DNA of 64,000 bases from the NCBI RefSeq assembly GCF_050942215.1, contig NZ_CP192056.1, forward strand, positions 5,456,001 through 5,520,000, given 5' to 3'. Origin of the DNA: Sphaerimonospora sp050942215 (lineage in GTDB: Bacteria; Actinomycetota; Actinomycetes; Streptosporangiales; Streptosporangiaceae). Of the stretch, positions 1 to 8,863 are shown in pieces (within the stretch, counting starts at the first letter, position 1; each line of letters starts with the position of its first letter). Position numbers and translations under genes: made by a program. The notes under the pieces are model-generated. The model had not been told where the DNA came from and made no database searches. It was given only the letters and a program-made list of their open reading frames with translations.

Positions 1-3000
1 GAGGTGACCCAGGCGCTGCCGGAACCGAAAATCTCCGGCAACACGATCACCTACCCCGACGCCGTGGCACCGGGGGCAGACCTCGTGGTGATCGCCCAAG
101 GCGACGGCTTCGTCTCCCAGGTGGTCTTCCGGCACAAGCCGACCGGCCCGGTGACCGTACGCCTGCCGCTCACCCTGCCCAAGGGCACCACGTTCGGTAA
201 GACACCGCAAGGGCTGCCGCAGCTGAAGGACGCCAAGGGTAAGGCGAAGGCGGCGCCGATCGTGCTGACCGCGATGGACGCCAAGGTGGAAGCCGGCCCC
301 GAGCAGGGCCGGACCTCCCGGGTCGACGCACGTGTGGAGACCTCCGGCACGACATCGGAGCTGGTGTTCACCCCGGACGCCAAGTTCCTGGCCGACCCGA
401 CGGTGACCTACCCGGTGACCATCGCCGCCGCCTCCGAATGGTTCGGCGGCGGACAACCCGACGACGCCTGGGTCAACAAGAACGACCCCTACAGCAACCA
501 CGCCGCGGACGGATGGCTACGCGCAGGCACCACCTCCACCAGCGCGGACATCGCCCGCGTGTACCTGTGGTACGACCTCGACGCCCCGGAACTGGATGGC
601 GCCACCGTCGTCGATGCCGACCTGATCATCTGGAACTACAAGTCCGGCGGCCCCAACGGGGCACTATGCGGTGACCCCCTGGGGTCGGGCATCGTCGCCC
701 AGCGGGTCACCTCCTACTGGGACACCGGGACTTTGGACTGGAACAACCAGCCGACCAGAGCCGGCGGCACCGAAGGACTCAACCAGGCCGGCTACAACTA
801 CGACGCCAGCGGCATCTGGTGCGCGAAGGACGAAGCCCTGTGGCATCAGGTCAAAACCATGGCCCGCGCCTGGATCGAACAGGGCGTACCCAACGAAGGG
901 ATGGTGCTGCGAGCCTACAGCGAGACCGCAGCGATCAACTGGCGCCAGTACTACTCCAGCGAATACAGCGGTGGTGCACCGTACCCGGGCTACCATCACC
1001 CTCCCACGCTCATGATCGAGTACGAGCCAAATACCATCACGCAAGAAGTCGTGATCCCCACGGTACGTGAAAATCTTTCTGATGAGGGGCAAATCCCTTA
1101 TGAAGAAGCGATAGCCAACCAGCTCAACACGGATCCAATCCCGCCTACAGCTCCAGACGTGACGCTCGAACAAGCTCAAGCCATGATGGAGCAAGCCACT
1201 GATACCTACGAAGTCGATCCAGACGATTTGATCGATCTCTCTGAAGAAGATCCACCGGCTTCAGACGAGACGCCACCGTCTGTCATCGATACGCTTCCCT
1301 TGGCATCAGCCACCGATGTGAGCACGGATCAGTTCATTCAGGCGACATTTGATGAACCGGTCTCGGAGGTGTTGGTCACCGTTAGGGATTTCAACGGTAC
1401 GATCGTATCAGGGGAATCTGCCATGGCCGGCGAGGAAAAGACGGTGATCTTCATGCCGAGCCAAGCTTTGACAGAGAACACCGTCTATGTGGTCGAGGTG
1501 AGCGGAGCTCAGGACGCCAGCGGCAATAAGCTTAATGAGCGATATACGTGGTCATTCACGACTGGCGGAGGAGTAACCAGCCCGTCACCCACTCCCACAG
1601 AGTCCCCCACCGAACACACAGTTTCCCTACCAGTTCAGGTGGACATGTGGATCGACAACTGGGGCTCAGTAGAAACTGACGGATCCACCTTCTGGGCTGG
1701 GGTATACGACGACGATTACGACTCATCTCAGGCGATTGATCGTGCCTACCTTAAGTTCGACGCCTCGTCTCTCGCGGGCAAGACTGTCACCGATGCGAAG
1801 CTCGAGCTGTGGAACACCGAAGCCTACGGCTGTGGTAACAGCACCTCGGGTATAAAAGTACAACGCGTGACCGCAGAGTGGAGCGCTGACACTCTTAGCT
1901 GGGACAACCAGCCCTCTGCTACAGTCAATGGAGAATCGCTGGCCCGGGATCCGGGTGAATGCTCAGGAGTTGCACCGAGCGGTGGTCCAACCGTCTGGAG
2001 TTGGCCGATAACCGAGATCGTGCAAGCATGGGCATCGGGGCAAAGTAATTACGGCTTGTTACTACGAGGAGCTGATGAGTCCGCCTCGGCTCCTGAGTAC
2101 GACCGAGGCTGGGAAGCTTCGGAAGCCGAATCTCCTACTCGTTCGCCAGTACTGAAAGTGACCTACGTCGATAGCACCGCTCCCAGTCCGGCGGCGACGC
2201 CGTCTCCAACACCAACTGATGGAGCGGACACGACACCTCCTACCGTGATCGACGTAAGCCCAAAGGACGGGTCGGAAAACGTTCCGCCTGACACACAGGT
2301 TCGAGTGACATTTAGCGAACCTGTCACTGCCGCAAAATTCTCACTGACAGAGCCGTTCACTGGAAGTGATGTTCCAGGCAGCATGTCAATGAACGCCACC
2401 AACACGGTGCTCACATTCACACCCAGCACCTCCTTGGACTTCATATACTATGCGGAGGTTACCGGAGCCAGGGATGCCGCAGGAAATGCGATAGAACCGT
2501 TCGCTTGGTCGTTCTCTATAATCGAATGGATGAGCGCGAAAGCGAACTCATCCTCGATCGCGAAAACCCCCGCTTCCGTGCCGGCCGTGAGTAAGGTATG
2601 GAATCGTTCCGTTATCGGTGGGAATAGTAAGATCGTCACGTCGATAACACCTCAACTGCAAGCAAAGGTGTCTGATCCTCTGCGCCGTCCTTCAACTTTC
2701 GAGTTCGAGGTCGAACACGATGTAAGGGAACATTCCCAAGGTACGGGGGTGATATGGTCCGGATCCGTCGACAATGTACCTTCAAAGTCCACTGCAGTCG
2801 TTCAGGTCCCGAAGGGGAAACTGGCTGACGGTTGGAAGGTCCGCTGGCATAGTCGCGTTATAACCGGCGGTATAACCGGGCCCTGGTCTCGCTGGAGCAG
2901 CATGACTATCCGGGCGAGAGCCACAGGTACTACCACGGAGAATCCCGTTCCCAAGTCCTCGAAGGCAGGAGTAGCACTCGCACCCAAAACCTTTCCCTAT

Positions 3001-4206
3001 CACCGAGTCGATTGGGGTTCGTGCTACAAAGATCTACTCGCCCAGGTTAATAGAGCGAGAGCAGACAGTACGACCAGCTTCGGTCACACTACAAACCCCT
3101 ACAACTGGTGTGCCGCCAAGAGGTATGGATTCCCGATTTATCTCCGTGTAGTCGACAGAAAAACGGGACAAATAATCCGCGAGGAATGGAGGGGTCAGGT
3201 TGACTTCACTCTCGCCGCTCGGGCCTATACCTATGCCGGGGGGAAGAAAGGATCGAACAACGCCGAGACGGATAAGCCCACAGGAAAGAAAAGTCGGGAT
3301 ATCACGTTCACGTGGCGTATCACCGGCGTCCAATACAAGGGCGATCTGAGTTATTTCTATCCGATGACCCTCAGGGCGGGCATCACAGTAAGCAGCAAGT
3401 GTCAGGTCAAAGACGGCCCCCAAGACAACGGGACTCCCGGGAAAAACTCCCTTTTCACAGAATGGATGAACAACGCCGAAGCTGAATGGACGATTCACTC
3501 GCCCAAAATCAGCGGAACAGGAAAGCATCTCTTAAGTACATGCGCGATCGCCCCCACTCTGGGATTCATGTCACCCAGAACCCCATTTACCCCCGGCGGT
3601 GACGTATCGCGCGATACTAAAATTCAGCATCCGGTCGTCAGATGTGACACTTCGGATCTGATCGAGAAATATACAGGCGGCTGCGCTCTCACCGACGTCA
3701 CCCCCGTATTGATCTTCGATGCTACCAAGAGCATCAGCATTAAGGAATCGGCCAAGCATGTGTGGGATGCATACTATCATCCCGAATGGACGATACCGAT
3801 CATGAATGGGAAGAAGGTCCCTGGCCGTGCCCCTTATGGCGTGCTGCATCGCACACTCGAGGGAGCCGTTCCCGGACTGGAAGATCCAGACGAGGCGCCG
3901 AGTGGTACGATAGCGAAAAACCGCGCGTATTCGATCAGCAAATGCCGAGAGAAGTGGCCTACAGTAAAGCCCAAGCAAGATGAGTTGGACTGCGATGAGT
4001 TCCCCTTCGCCAGCACGAAGGAAGGCTCCCTGTCAGCCAATGGAAACTTCTCCGCTAGATACATTTCCCACTCGGACAATCGCAAGTCGGGCAACCAGTT
4101 GGGCCTGTTCTATCAGCAGATGCGGCGACTCGGCAACGACCCGTTCTGGGTGTACGCGAATCCGCTTGCCGCTGATCGCGACGTGATGCCACCTCGCTGG
4201 CCATGA
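1..4206 (+). CDS. DNRLRE/Ig-like surface protein with C-terminal NucA/NucB nuclease (5' partial)
   Basis: The frame is open from base 1, so the gene starts upstream of the window. Counting codons from base 1, a first DNRLRE-type beta module spans about 150-345. An Ig-like Big_5 module follows at 423-525, then a second DNRLRE module at 540-725 and a second Big_5 module at 745-845, each opening with a TPPxVID motif. The C-terminal ~110 residues carry DCDEFPFASTKEG (Cys at codon 1331) and a downstream N-x-x-Q segment, hallmarks of the NucA/NucB DNase family. This architecture, a repetitive secreted stalk with a nuclease tip, is typical of polymorphic toxins. Bases 1-1020 are GC-rich; composition drops clearly afterwards, and two TTA codons occur (2059, 3532), suggesting a recombined 3' module. 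Toxicity is inferred; the nuclease could instead be a secreted nutritional DNase. Confidence 0.85.
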   Translation, partial: EVTQALPEPKISGNTITYPDAVAPGADLVVIAQGDGFVSQVVFRHKPTGPVTVRLPLTLPKGTTFGKTPQGLPQLKDAKGKAKAAPIVLTAMDAKVEAGPEQGRTSRVDARVETSGTTSELVFTPDAKFLADPTVTYPVTIAAASEWFGGGQPDDAWVNKNDPYSNHAADGWLRAGTTSTSADIARVYLWYDLDAPELDGATVVDADLIIWNYKSGGPNGALCGDPLGSGIVAQRVTSYWDTGTLDWNNQPTRAGGTEGLNQAGYNYDASGIWCAKDEALWHQVKTMARAWIEQGVPNEGMVLRAYSETAAINWRQYYSSEYSGGAPYPGYHHPPTLMIEYEPNTITQEVVIPTVRENLSDEGQIPYEEAIANQLNTDPIPPTAPDVTLEQAQAMMEQATDTYEVDPDDLIDLSEEDPPASDETPPSVIDTLPLASATDVSTDQFIQATFDEPVSEVLVTVRDFNGTIVSGESAMAGEEKTVIFMPSQALTENTVYVVEVSGAQDASGNKLNERYTWSFTTGGGVTSPSPTPTESPTEHTVSLPVQVDMWIDNWGSVETDGSTFWAGVYDDDYDSSQAIDRAYLKFDASSLAGKTVTDAKLELWNTEAYGCGNSTSGIKVQRVTAEWSADTLSWDNQPSATVNGESLARDPGECSGVAPSGGPTVWSWPITEIVQAWASGQSNYGLLLRGADESASAPEYDRGWEASEAESPTRSPVLKVTYVDSTAPSPAATPSPTPTDGADTTPPTVIDVSPKDGSENVPPDTQVRVTFSEPVTAAKFSLTEPFTGSDVPGSMSMNATNTVLTFTPSTSLDFIYYAEVTGARDAAGNAIEPFAWSFSIIEWMSAKANSSSIAKTPASVPAVSKVWNRSVIGGNSKIVTSITPQLQAKVSDPLRRPSTFEFEVEHDVREHSQGTGVIWSGSVDNVPSKSTAVVQVPKGKLADGWKVRWHSRVITGGITGPWSRWSSMTIRARATGTTTENPVPKSSKAGVALAPKTFPYHRVDWGSCYKDLLAQVNRARADSTTSFGHTTNPYNWCAAKRYGFPIYLRVVDRKTGQIIREEWRGQVDFTLAARAYTYAGGKKGSNNAETDKPTGKKSRDITFTWRITGVQYKGDLSYFYPMTLRAGITVSSKCQVKDGPQDNGTPGKNSLFTEWMNNAEAEWTIHSPKISGTGKHLLSTCAIAPTLGFMSPRTPFTPGGDVSRDTKIQHPVVRCDTSDLIEKYTGGCALTDVTPVLIFDATKSISIKESAKHVWDAYYHPEWTIPIMNGKKVPGRAPYGVLHRTLEGAVPGLEDPDEAPSGTIAKNRAYSISKCREKWPTVKPKQDELDCDEFPFASTKEGSLSANGNFSARYISHSDNRKSGNQLGLFYQQMRRLGNDPFWVYANPLAADRDVMPPRWP

Positions 4207-4218
4207 TGGCCTAGCATG

Positions 4219-4252
4219 AATGTGGCCCGCCTGGATTCGGGCGGGCCACATT
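4219..4252 (+). terminator. Rho-independent-like hairpin after the toxin gene
   Basis: A perfect 13-bp inverted repeat, AATGTGGCCCGCC and GGCGGGCCACATT, with an 8-nt loop begins 13 bases after the toxin stop codon. It ends 20 bases before the next gene's start, so it separates the toxin from the candidate immunity gene. There is no long T tract. It could be a terminator, or an attenuator that sets the toxin/immunity ratio. Confidence 0.8.
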
Positions 4253-4272
4253 CCTTCCATTAAGGAGAACAG

Positions 4273-5373
4273 TTGCAGTCCGTGGACTCCAAGTATGTCA
4301 AGCTGCTCCAAGCGGGTCTTCCTGGCCATCTGTGCCTAACCTGGTGCGATGAACGCGACCTGGACGAGGTGGCGCGTAGGTTCGGCGCCGACGTGGAAAC
4401 GGGGCTGTGGGCTGATGAAGAAGACATCGAAGAACTTGAAGAGGACATCGGTGGCGAGTTGGTCCAGCTCTCAGTATTCGGTGACTGGACGCTCGCGTTC
4501 GAGTCGGAGGGCTACCAGGGCTCTCGAGACGTTGTCCTGAGATCGCTATCGCAGGGCGGCCGCGCCCTGAATATCTTTTGGAACGTCGAGTTGGACAGTT
4601 CCATCGCCTACGCCGTTGATGGGGTAATCGATACCATGTTCGATATTGATGGCGTGGAGCAACGATCGGGTGCCCGGCCGGCGGCGCTTGATGACGCCCT
4701 GGCCGAGGTGAATCTGCTTCAGGATCTGACAGCACCGGAGTGGAAAGCACGCGCCCTGGCTCTGGGTGAGAAGATCACTGGGCAGTCACTCACTCCCGAA
4801 TGGTTGCGATCTCCCCGATATGTATTCCGGATCACCGATCCGCTTCCAAACTCCATTGTACCCTTCGCCTACTTGCATCCCCGAGCATTCTTCCTGGATG
4901 AACCTGGATTCAGGCGAATCCTCGCCAACCCATCTCCCGAGATTGCACCTGCCGTCGTCAAAGAGTTGGTCTCGAATGTCATCAGGATAGCCGCAATTAA
5001 AGGCCCGATTCCGGTCAAAGTTTTGCAGATACTCGATCATGGCGAGCGATTTGAGGGCGAGCGGGAGCTTGTGCGTTCAGAACTGGGGCGCGAAGCCGAA
5101 GATGTACGGAGGAGGATGTTGAGGGATGCGCCTGACACTACGGAGAAGAACCAGTTGGATTTGACCAGCTGTGCCCTGGTAGTTCTCCAGAAGGCTTTGT
5201 ACCCGGACCCGGCAGAGGCGGCAAACGCCGCATCCCATGCGGCCCTCCAACTCAGCGTTCCGACCAGGGAAGACTTCATGCGTCTGGTCGTGCTGAGCCG
5301 CCTAAGCGAGCGTATCGACTACGATCTCCGTCGCTCCTCCCAGCCTGGTCACCAGCGGTTTCCAGAGCGGTAG
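4273..5373 (+). CDS. DUF6461-like protein, candidate immunity to the upstream nuclease
   Basis: This 366-residue cytoplasmic protein has no signal peptide or membrane segment. The TTG start is chosen because a perfect AAGGAG (4262-4267) lies five bases upstream. Residues 1-140 resemble the DUF6461 family: an acidic domain with LCLTWCDERDLDEVARRFGA near the start and an alternating strand pattern. Residues 180-360 are mostly helical and not recognised. The gene lies immediately downstream of the toxin on the same strand and shares its lower GC, the usual position for an immunity gene. The immunity role rests on position and acidity only. DUF6461 proteins are also found as lone genes of unknown function in actinomycetes. 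Confidence 0.75.
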   Translation: MQSVDSKYVKLLQAGLPGHLCLTWCDERDLDEVARRFGADVETGLWADEEDIEELEEDIGGELVQLSVFGDWTLAFESEGYQGSRDVVLRSLSQGGRALNIFWNVELDSSIAYAVDGVIDTMFDIDGVEQRSGARPAALDDALAEVNLLQDLTAPEWKARALALGEKITGQSLTPEWLRSPRYVFRITDPLPNSIVPFAYLHPRAFFLDEPGFRRILANPSPEIAPAVVKELVSNVIRIAAIKGPIPVKVLQILDHGERFEGERELVRSELGREAEDVRRRMLRDAPDTTEKNQLDLTSCALVVLQKALYPDPAEAANAASHAALQLSVPTREDFMRLVVLSRLSERIDYDLRRSSQPGHQRFPER

Positions 5374-5511
5374 CGAAACGTAACTGCTCAGATAATCCGG
5401 TCTGGGTGTAGCTCTTTCTCAGGGACTGGTTGACCATAACTGTTAGGTCACCAAGATCGCCCTGTGTCGGCTTATGCGATTGCGGACAGCCAGGGGCGGC
5501 CCTCGGCGAGT

Positions 5512-5949
5512 TCAACGAGGGCATGGAAGAGGCAGCAGAGGCGTGAACGCGGGGATCTCGTTGCTCTTGGCTGCGACCTGGGCTTGAGCCATCACCGTCT
5601 GGGTGTCGTGGCGGGTGGCGGCCAGCAGGTGGGTGACGCCGTTGCCGGTGCGGCTGCCGCGCAGGGTTTTGCCGTCCACGGCCAGGCCGAGTAGCGCCGC
5701 TCTGCCGTTCGCGGCGGCCGCTGGTGGTGCGGCGGTCAGCTTGGACAGGTAGGTGCAGGTCGCAGCGTCGAAGGTGTCGCCGTCCAGGCGGGCCAGCAGC
5801 CGTCCCAGGGTGGAGGCGGCCGGCCGTACGGTGACCGGGAGACCGATCCGGGCGCGTAGCTCGGGATCGTATCCGGCGATGAATCGGGTGATCTTCGCTA
5901 GGGAAGTCGCTCCGTCGAGCACGGCGAGCAGGGCTAGGGTCTGTTTCAT
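5512..5949 (-). pseudogene. ISAs1-family transposase remnant
   Basis: The 145-residue minus-strand frame contains LAVDGKTLRGSR and HLLAATRHDTQTVMAQ, typical of the central part of ISAs1-family DDE transposases, which normally run to about 370 residues. It ends abruptly after EIPAFTPLL, so the VVTADALHTQ region and the rest of the catalytic core are missing. Upstream in frame there is a stop at about 5960, where the IS5 element begins. A second short unrelated open stretch lies on the same strand at about 5465-5515. The gene is inactive. Confidence 0.75.
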
Positions 5950-6932
5950 AAGTTGATCTATGCGTGATCTCTGGTCGGCATGATCGCCGTGTGGGTCGTG
6001 GGGATTTGACGGATGAGCAGTGGGCGGTGCTGGAGCCGTTGCTGCCTGATACGGCCGGGCGGGGACGCCCCGCCGTATGGTCGAAGCGGCAGCTCATCAA
6101 CGGGGTGCGCTGGCGGGTACGTACCGGTGCGCCCTGGCGCGACATGCCCGCCGAGTACGGGCCATGGCAGACGGTCTATGGGCTGTTCCGGCGCTGGCAG
6201 CGCGGGGGCGTCTGGGCGGCGATCCTCACCGCGTTGCAGGCCAGGGCGGACGCGGCCGGACTGATCTGCTGGCAGGTCAATGTGGATTCCACCGTGTGCC
6301 GTGCCCATCAGCACGCGGCCGGGGCGCGCCGGGACGGCAACGCCCAAAAAGAGCCGCCCGGCGGTGATCGGCCCGAGCCTGCCGACCACGGGCTCGGCCG
6401 TTCCAGAGGCGGGTTGAGCACGAAGATCCACCTGGCCTGCGAGCAGGGCCAAAAGCCGCTGTCGATCCTGATCACGGCCGGCCAGCGGGGCGACAGCCCG
6501 CAGTTCGTCGCGGTCTTGCAGGGCATCAGGGTGCCCCGCCTGGGGCTGGGGCGGCCGCGTACCCGGCCCGAGCGGGTACGCGGCGACAAGGCCTACTCCT
6601 CGGCCGCCAACCGGGCCTACCTGCGCAGACGTGGAATCGCCGGCACCATCCCCGAGCGGGCTGATCAGATCCGCAACCGTAAGAAGCGCGGCTCGGCCGG
6701 AGGACGGCCGCCGGCCTTCGACCCGGAGGATTACCGGGCCCGGCACGCCGTGGAATGCGGCATCAACCGGCTCAAGCGGCACCGTGCGGTGGCCACCCGC
6801 TATGACAAGCTCGCCGTCCGGTACGAGGCCGCCGTGCACATCGCCGCGATGAACGAATGGCTGACACCGCCGGCTGTATCACCCGAGCGCCGCCTGCCGG
6901 GGTGATGCCATGCTGGAAGCGCTGATCATTTT
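5950..6932 (+). mobile_element. IS5-family insertion sequence (ends approximate)
   Basis: The element carries one intact transposase gene. Imperfect terminal inverted repeats can be proposed: AAgtTGATCtatGCG at 5950 and the inverse of AAaaTGATCaGCG ending at about 6932. I could not find a convincing target-site duplication, so the ends are good to perhaps 10-20 bases. It abuts the ISAs1 remnant on the left and lies about 20 bp before the ribosome-binding site of a small Imm1-like gene on the right. Confidence 0.6.
5964..6905 (+). CDS. IS5-family transposase
   Basis: The 313-residue protein is full length for an IS5 single-frame transposase. The N-terminal part has LTDEQWAVLEPLLP and WRVRTGAPWRDMP. 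The DDE catalytic residues can be placed: Asp in VNVDSTVCRAHQHAAG, Asp in VRGDKAYSS and Glu in ECGINRLKRHR (the Y-(2)-R-(3)-E-type region). No frameshift or internal stop is seen, so the enzyme is probably functional. The GTG start at 5964 has only a weak ribosome-binding site; later GTG codons are possible. Its GC content matches the core genome rather than the lower-GC toxin locus it has entered. Confidence 0.9.
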   Translation: MISGRHDRRVGRGDLTDEQWAVLEPLLPDTAGRGRPAVWSKRQLINGVRWRVRTGAPWRDMPAEYGPWQTVYGLFRRWQRGGVWAAILTALQARADAAGLICWQVNVDSTVCRAHQHAAGARRDGNAQKEPPGGDRPEPADHGLGRSRGGLSTKIHLACEQGQKPLSILITAGQRGDSPQFVAVLQGIRVPRLGLGRPRTRPERVRGDKAYSSAANRAYLRRRGIAGTIPERADQIRNRKKRGSAGGRPPAFDPEDYRARHAVECGINRLKRHRAVATRYDKLAVRYEAAVHIAAMNEWLTPPAVSPERRLPG

Positions 6933-6960
6933 GGACTTGGACCCCGGCCTGAGGAATGCG

Positions 6961-7263
6961 ATGTCCGCCCTGCGCTACTGCGTCGACGCTGAAAACGGTC
7001 ACCACGTGGACAATCCCTCACCACAGGAGTTGGCCGAGCTCATCAGCGGCCTGAACCGGACGGACAACACCTTCGTGACCGTCCTGCCCGACGAGGACGA
7101 CCCCGGGTGGTACGCCTCGGTGTCCCGGCTAGACGCGGGCACCTACGAGGTCGAATACCGCGATCTCGGCTGTGAGGAGCATCGGCGATCCACGCTGACC
7201 GATCGTGAGGAGATCGTACATGACCTCACTGTCTGGCTGGCCGCCCGAGGTAACCGCAGCTGA
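6961..7263 (+). CDS. Small Imm1-like protein, possible orphan immunity gene
   Basis: The 100-residue start at 6961 is preferred because GAGGA (6951-6955) sits five bases upstream; a longer frame from 6910 would begin inside the IS5 end. The protein has the N-terminal pattern VDNPSPQELAELISGL, a central VSRLDAGTYEVEYRD strand pair and a C-terminal helix DREEIVHDLTVWLAA. This pattern resembles Imm1-type immunity proteins, which are about 100-130 residues long. It is cytoplasmic and acidic. Its position at the far side of a transposon-damaged toxin locus suggests it was cut off from a cognate toxin. The family call is tentative; a general hypothetical protein is the alternative. Confidence 0.6.
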   Translation: MSALRYCVDAENGHHVDNPSPQELAELISGLNRTDNTFVTVLPDEDDPGWYASVSRLDAGTYEVEYRDLGCEEHRRSTLTDREEIVHDLTVWLAARGNRS

Positions 7264-7401
7264 CCAGCCAGAAGACAAATCTGAATATTGAAACAGGCCC
7301 TAGCGCCACCCCGCGTAGCCGATCACGAAGTTCGCGCCAGAGCCACTACGGGTGGGTTACCGGACCCCGGCCAAGGTTCGTGGGGATCCCACCGGGGAGC
7401 G

Positions 7402-8709
7402 TCAGCGGACGCGGGCGGAGATCCCGGGGCTGACCCGCACCACGCCGGCGAGGTTCTTGGTGTAGATGGGGGCGATCTTGACCACGTCCCCGGTGCGCGG
7501 GGCGTGCAGCATCTTCCCGTCGCCCCAGTAGATCGCCACGTGGGAGATATAGCGGGGGTTGGTCGGATCGTTGCGCCAGAACAGCAGGTCTCCGGGCCGG
7601 GCCTGGGAGAGCGGGATCTGCGGCCCCGTCGCCCACTGCTGCGCGGCCACCCGGGGCATCCGCACCCCCGCCTGCCGGTAGGCCCACTGCACCAGCCCGG
7701 AGCAGTCGAAGCTGTTCGGGCCCTCGGCCCCCCAGACATAGGGGCGGCCGAGCCTGCCGACGGCGGCACGCAGCGCGACCTGGAGCTGCTGGGGCGACAT
7801 GAAGGCGGTCGCCGGCCAGGCGGTCGTGCCGCGCGGGGCGACCACCACCGGGTTGATCGTCGCGACCTGGCTGCCCTTGGGCAGGATCTTCAGCAGCCGC
7901 CTGCGTAACTTCGCCGAGTCGACGTCGGGCGCGCTCACGACCATCGCGTTGCCCTCGGGGATGCCGAGCGACCGGGCGGTCCGCCGGGACACCACAGCGG
8001 CGATCGATCCCATCCCGACCGTGGCGTAGGCCCCGACCCGCAGCCGCAGCCCGCCCCCGTCCACCGTCGAGCCGAGCTCGACGCCGCCGTCGTGGCCCAG
8101 TTCGAACGACACCGCCACGTCCCCGGCCGCGATGTTCTGCCACAGCCCGTCGGAGCCCGCCGTCTTCGACGGGGTGTACGCACGGAACGTCGACGGATCG
8201 ACGCCCATCGTCTGCACCCGCTTGCCGTCGATGCGCACCTCGGCGGCGTCGGTCACCTCGGCCGCCTTCACACCCGTCTGGCGTCGGACCTTCGCCACGA
8301 CCTCGGCCGCGAGCGGATGGGCTGACACCACGAAGAGATGCGGGGAGATCAGCCGCGTCAGCGGCGCCACCGGGTCGGCGACGCCCTGCCGTTCGGCGTC
8401 GTTCCCGGGCGGTCCCTGCGCCCCTGAGCCTCCGGCGGCCGCATGGCCTCCCGTGCCCTCACCGCCCCCGCCGGCCCGTTCCGCCGCGGCTACGTATCGG
8501 CTGTGCTGTCGCCGTACCACCGGCCCGTCGGCCTGCTCCATCGCCTCGAAGCGGAGGAGGATCACGAGGTCGGCCGCCAGGATCGACGCCAGGAGCACGG
8601 CGATGAGGGAGACCGTTCTGCGCAGGCCCACGGCCCGGCGCACGGGGTCGACCGGGGTCCGCCGGGGGAATACGAGGACCCGCGCCCGGACATGCTCGAG
8701 CACGAGCAC
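7402..8709 (-). CDS. Membrane-anchored NlpC/P60 cell-wall hydrolase
   Basis: The 435-residue protein has one N-terminal membrane segment (about 31-53, TVSLIAVLLASILAADLVIL) and then a long extracytoplasmic region. The C-terminal ~120 residues are an NlpC/P60 cysteine peptidase. They carry GRPYVWGAEGPNSFDCSGLV with catalytic Cys336, then the His in ISHVAIYWG and a third polar residue near MLHAPRTG. Such enzymes cleave D-Glu-mDap bonds in peptidoglycan stem peptides. The middle region (about 130-290) has MGVDPSTFRAYTP and a repeated alpha/beta pattern, perhaps a substrate or partner domain. The start is GTG at 8709. It is transcribed away from greA after a strong hairpin and is probably its own unit. 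Confidence 0.88.
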   Translation of the reverse strand: MLVLEHVRARVLVFPRRTPVDPVRRAVGLRRTVSLIAVLLASILAADLVILLRFEAMEQADGPVVRRQHSRYVAAAERAGGGGEGTGGHAAAGGSGAQGPPGNDAERQGVADPVAPLTRLISPHLFVVSAHPLAAEVVAKVRRQTGVKAAEVTDAAEVRIDGKRVQTMGVDPSTFRAYTPSKTAGSDGLWQNIAAGDVAVSFELGHDGGVELGSTVDGGGLRLRVGAYATVGMGSIAAVVSRRTARSLGIPEGNAMVVSAPDVDSAKLRRRLLKILPKGSQVATINPVVVAPRGTTAWPATAFMSPQQLQVALRAAVGRLGRPYVWGAEGPNSFDCSGLVQWAYRQAGVRMPRVAAQQWATGPQIPLSQARPGDLLFWRNDPTNPRYISHVAIYWGDGKMLHAPRTGDVVKIAPIYTKNLAGVVRVSPGISARVR

Positions 8710-8778
8710 CCCCCTCTCCCCGGCATCGGGCGGATCACGCCCGGGACATCCTGGTCCGTTCCAGGATGAGATTGCCGT

Positions 8779-8819
8779 AAGAGCCGGGAATCTCGCAATC
8801 CACGAGACTCCCGGCTCTT
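8779..8819 (-). terminator. Terminator hairpin downstream of greA
   Basis: The 17-bp arms AAGAGCCGGGAATCTCG and CGAGACTCCCGGCTCTT pair with a single mismatch around a 7-nt loop. The hairpin lies 45 bases after the greA stop and 70 bases before the NlpC/P60 start, so it should end greA transcripts. It has no U tract, as is common in high-GC actinomycetes. Confidence 0.85.
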
Positions 8820-8863
8820 CGCCGGAAAGGGGAGTCTTCCGTTACCTCAAGCGCTTCGGTGGC

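Noticed and set aside
5464..5511. Continuation of the ISAs1 transposase
   Set aside because: The short minus-strand stretch reads HALVELAEGRPWLSAIA and stops; it does not match the expected ISAs1 C-terminal region and is too short to assign.
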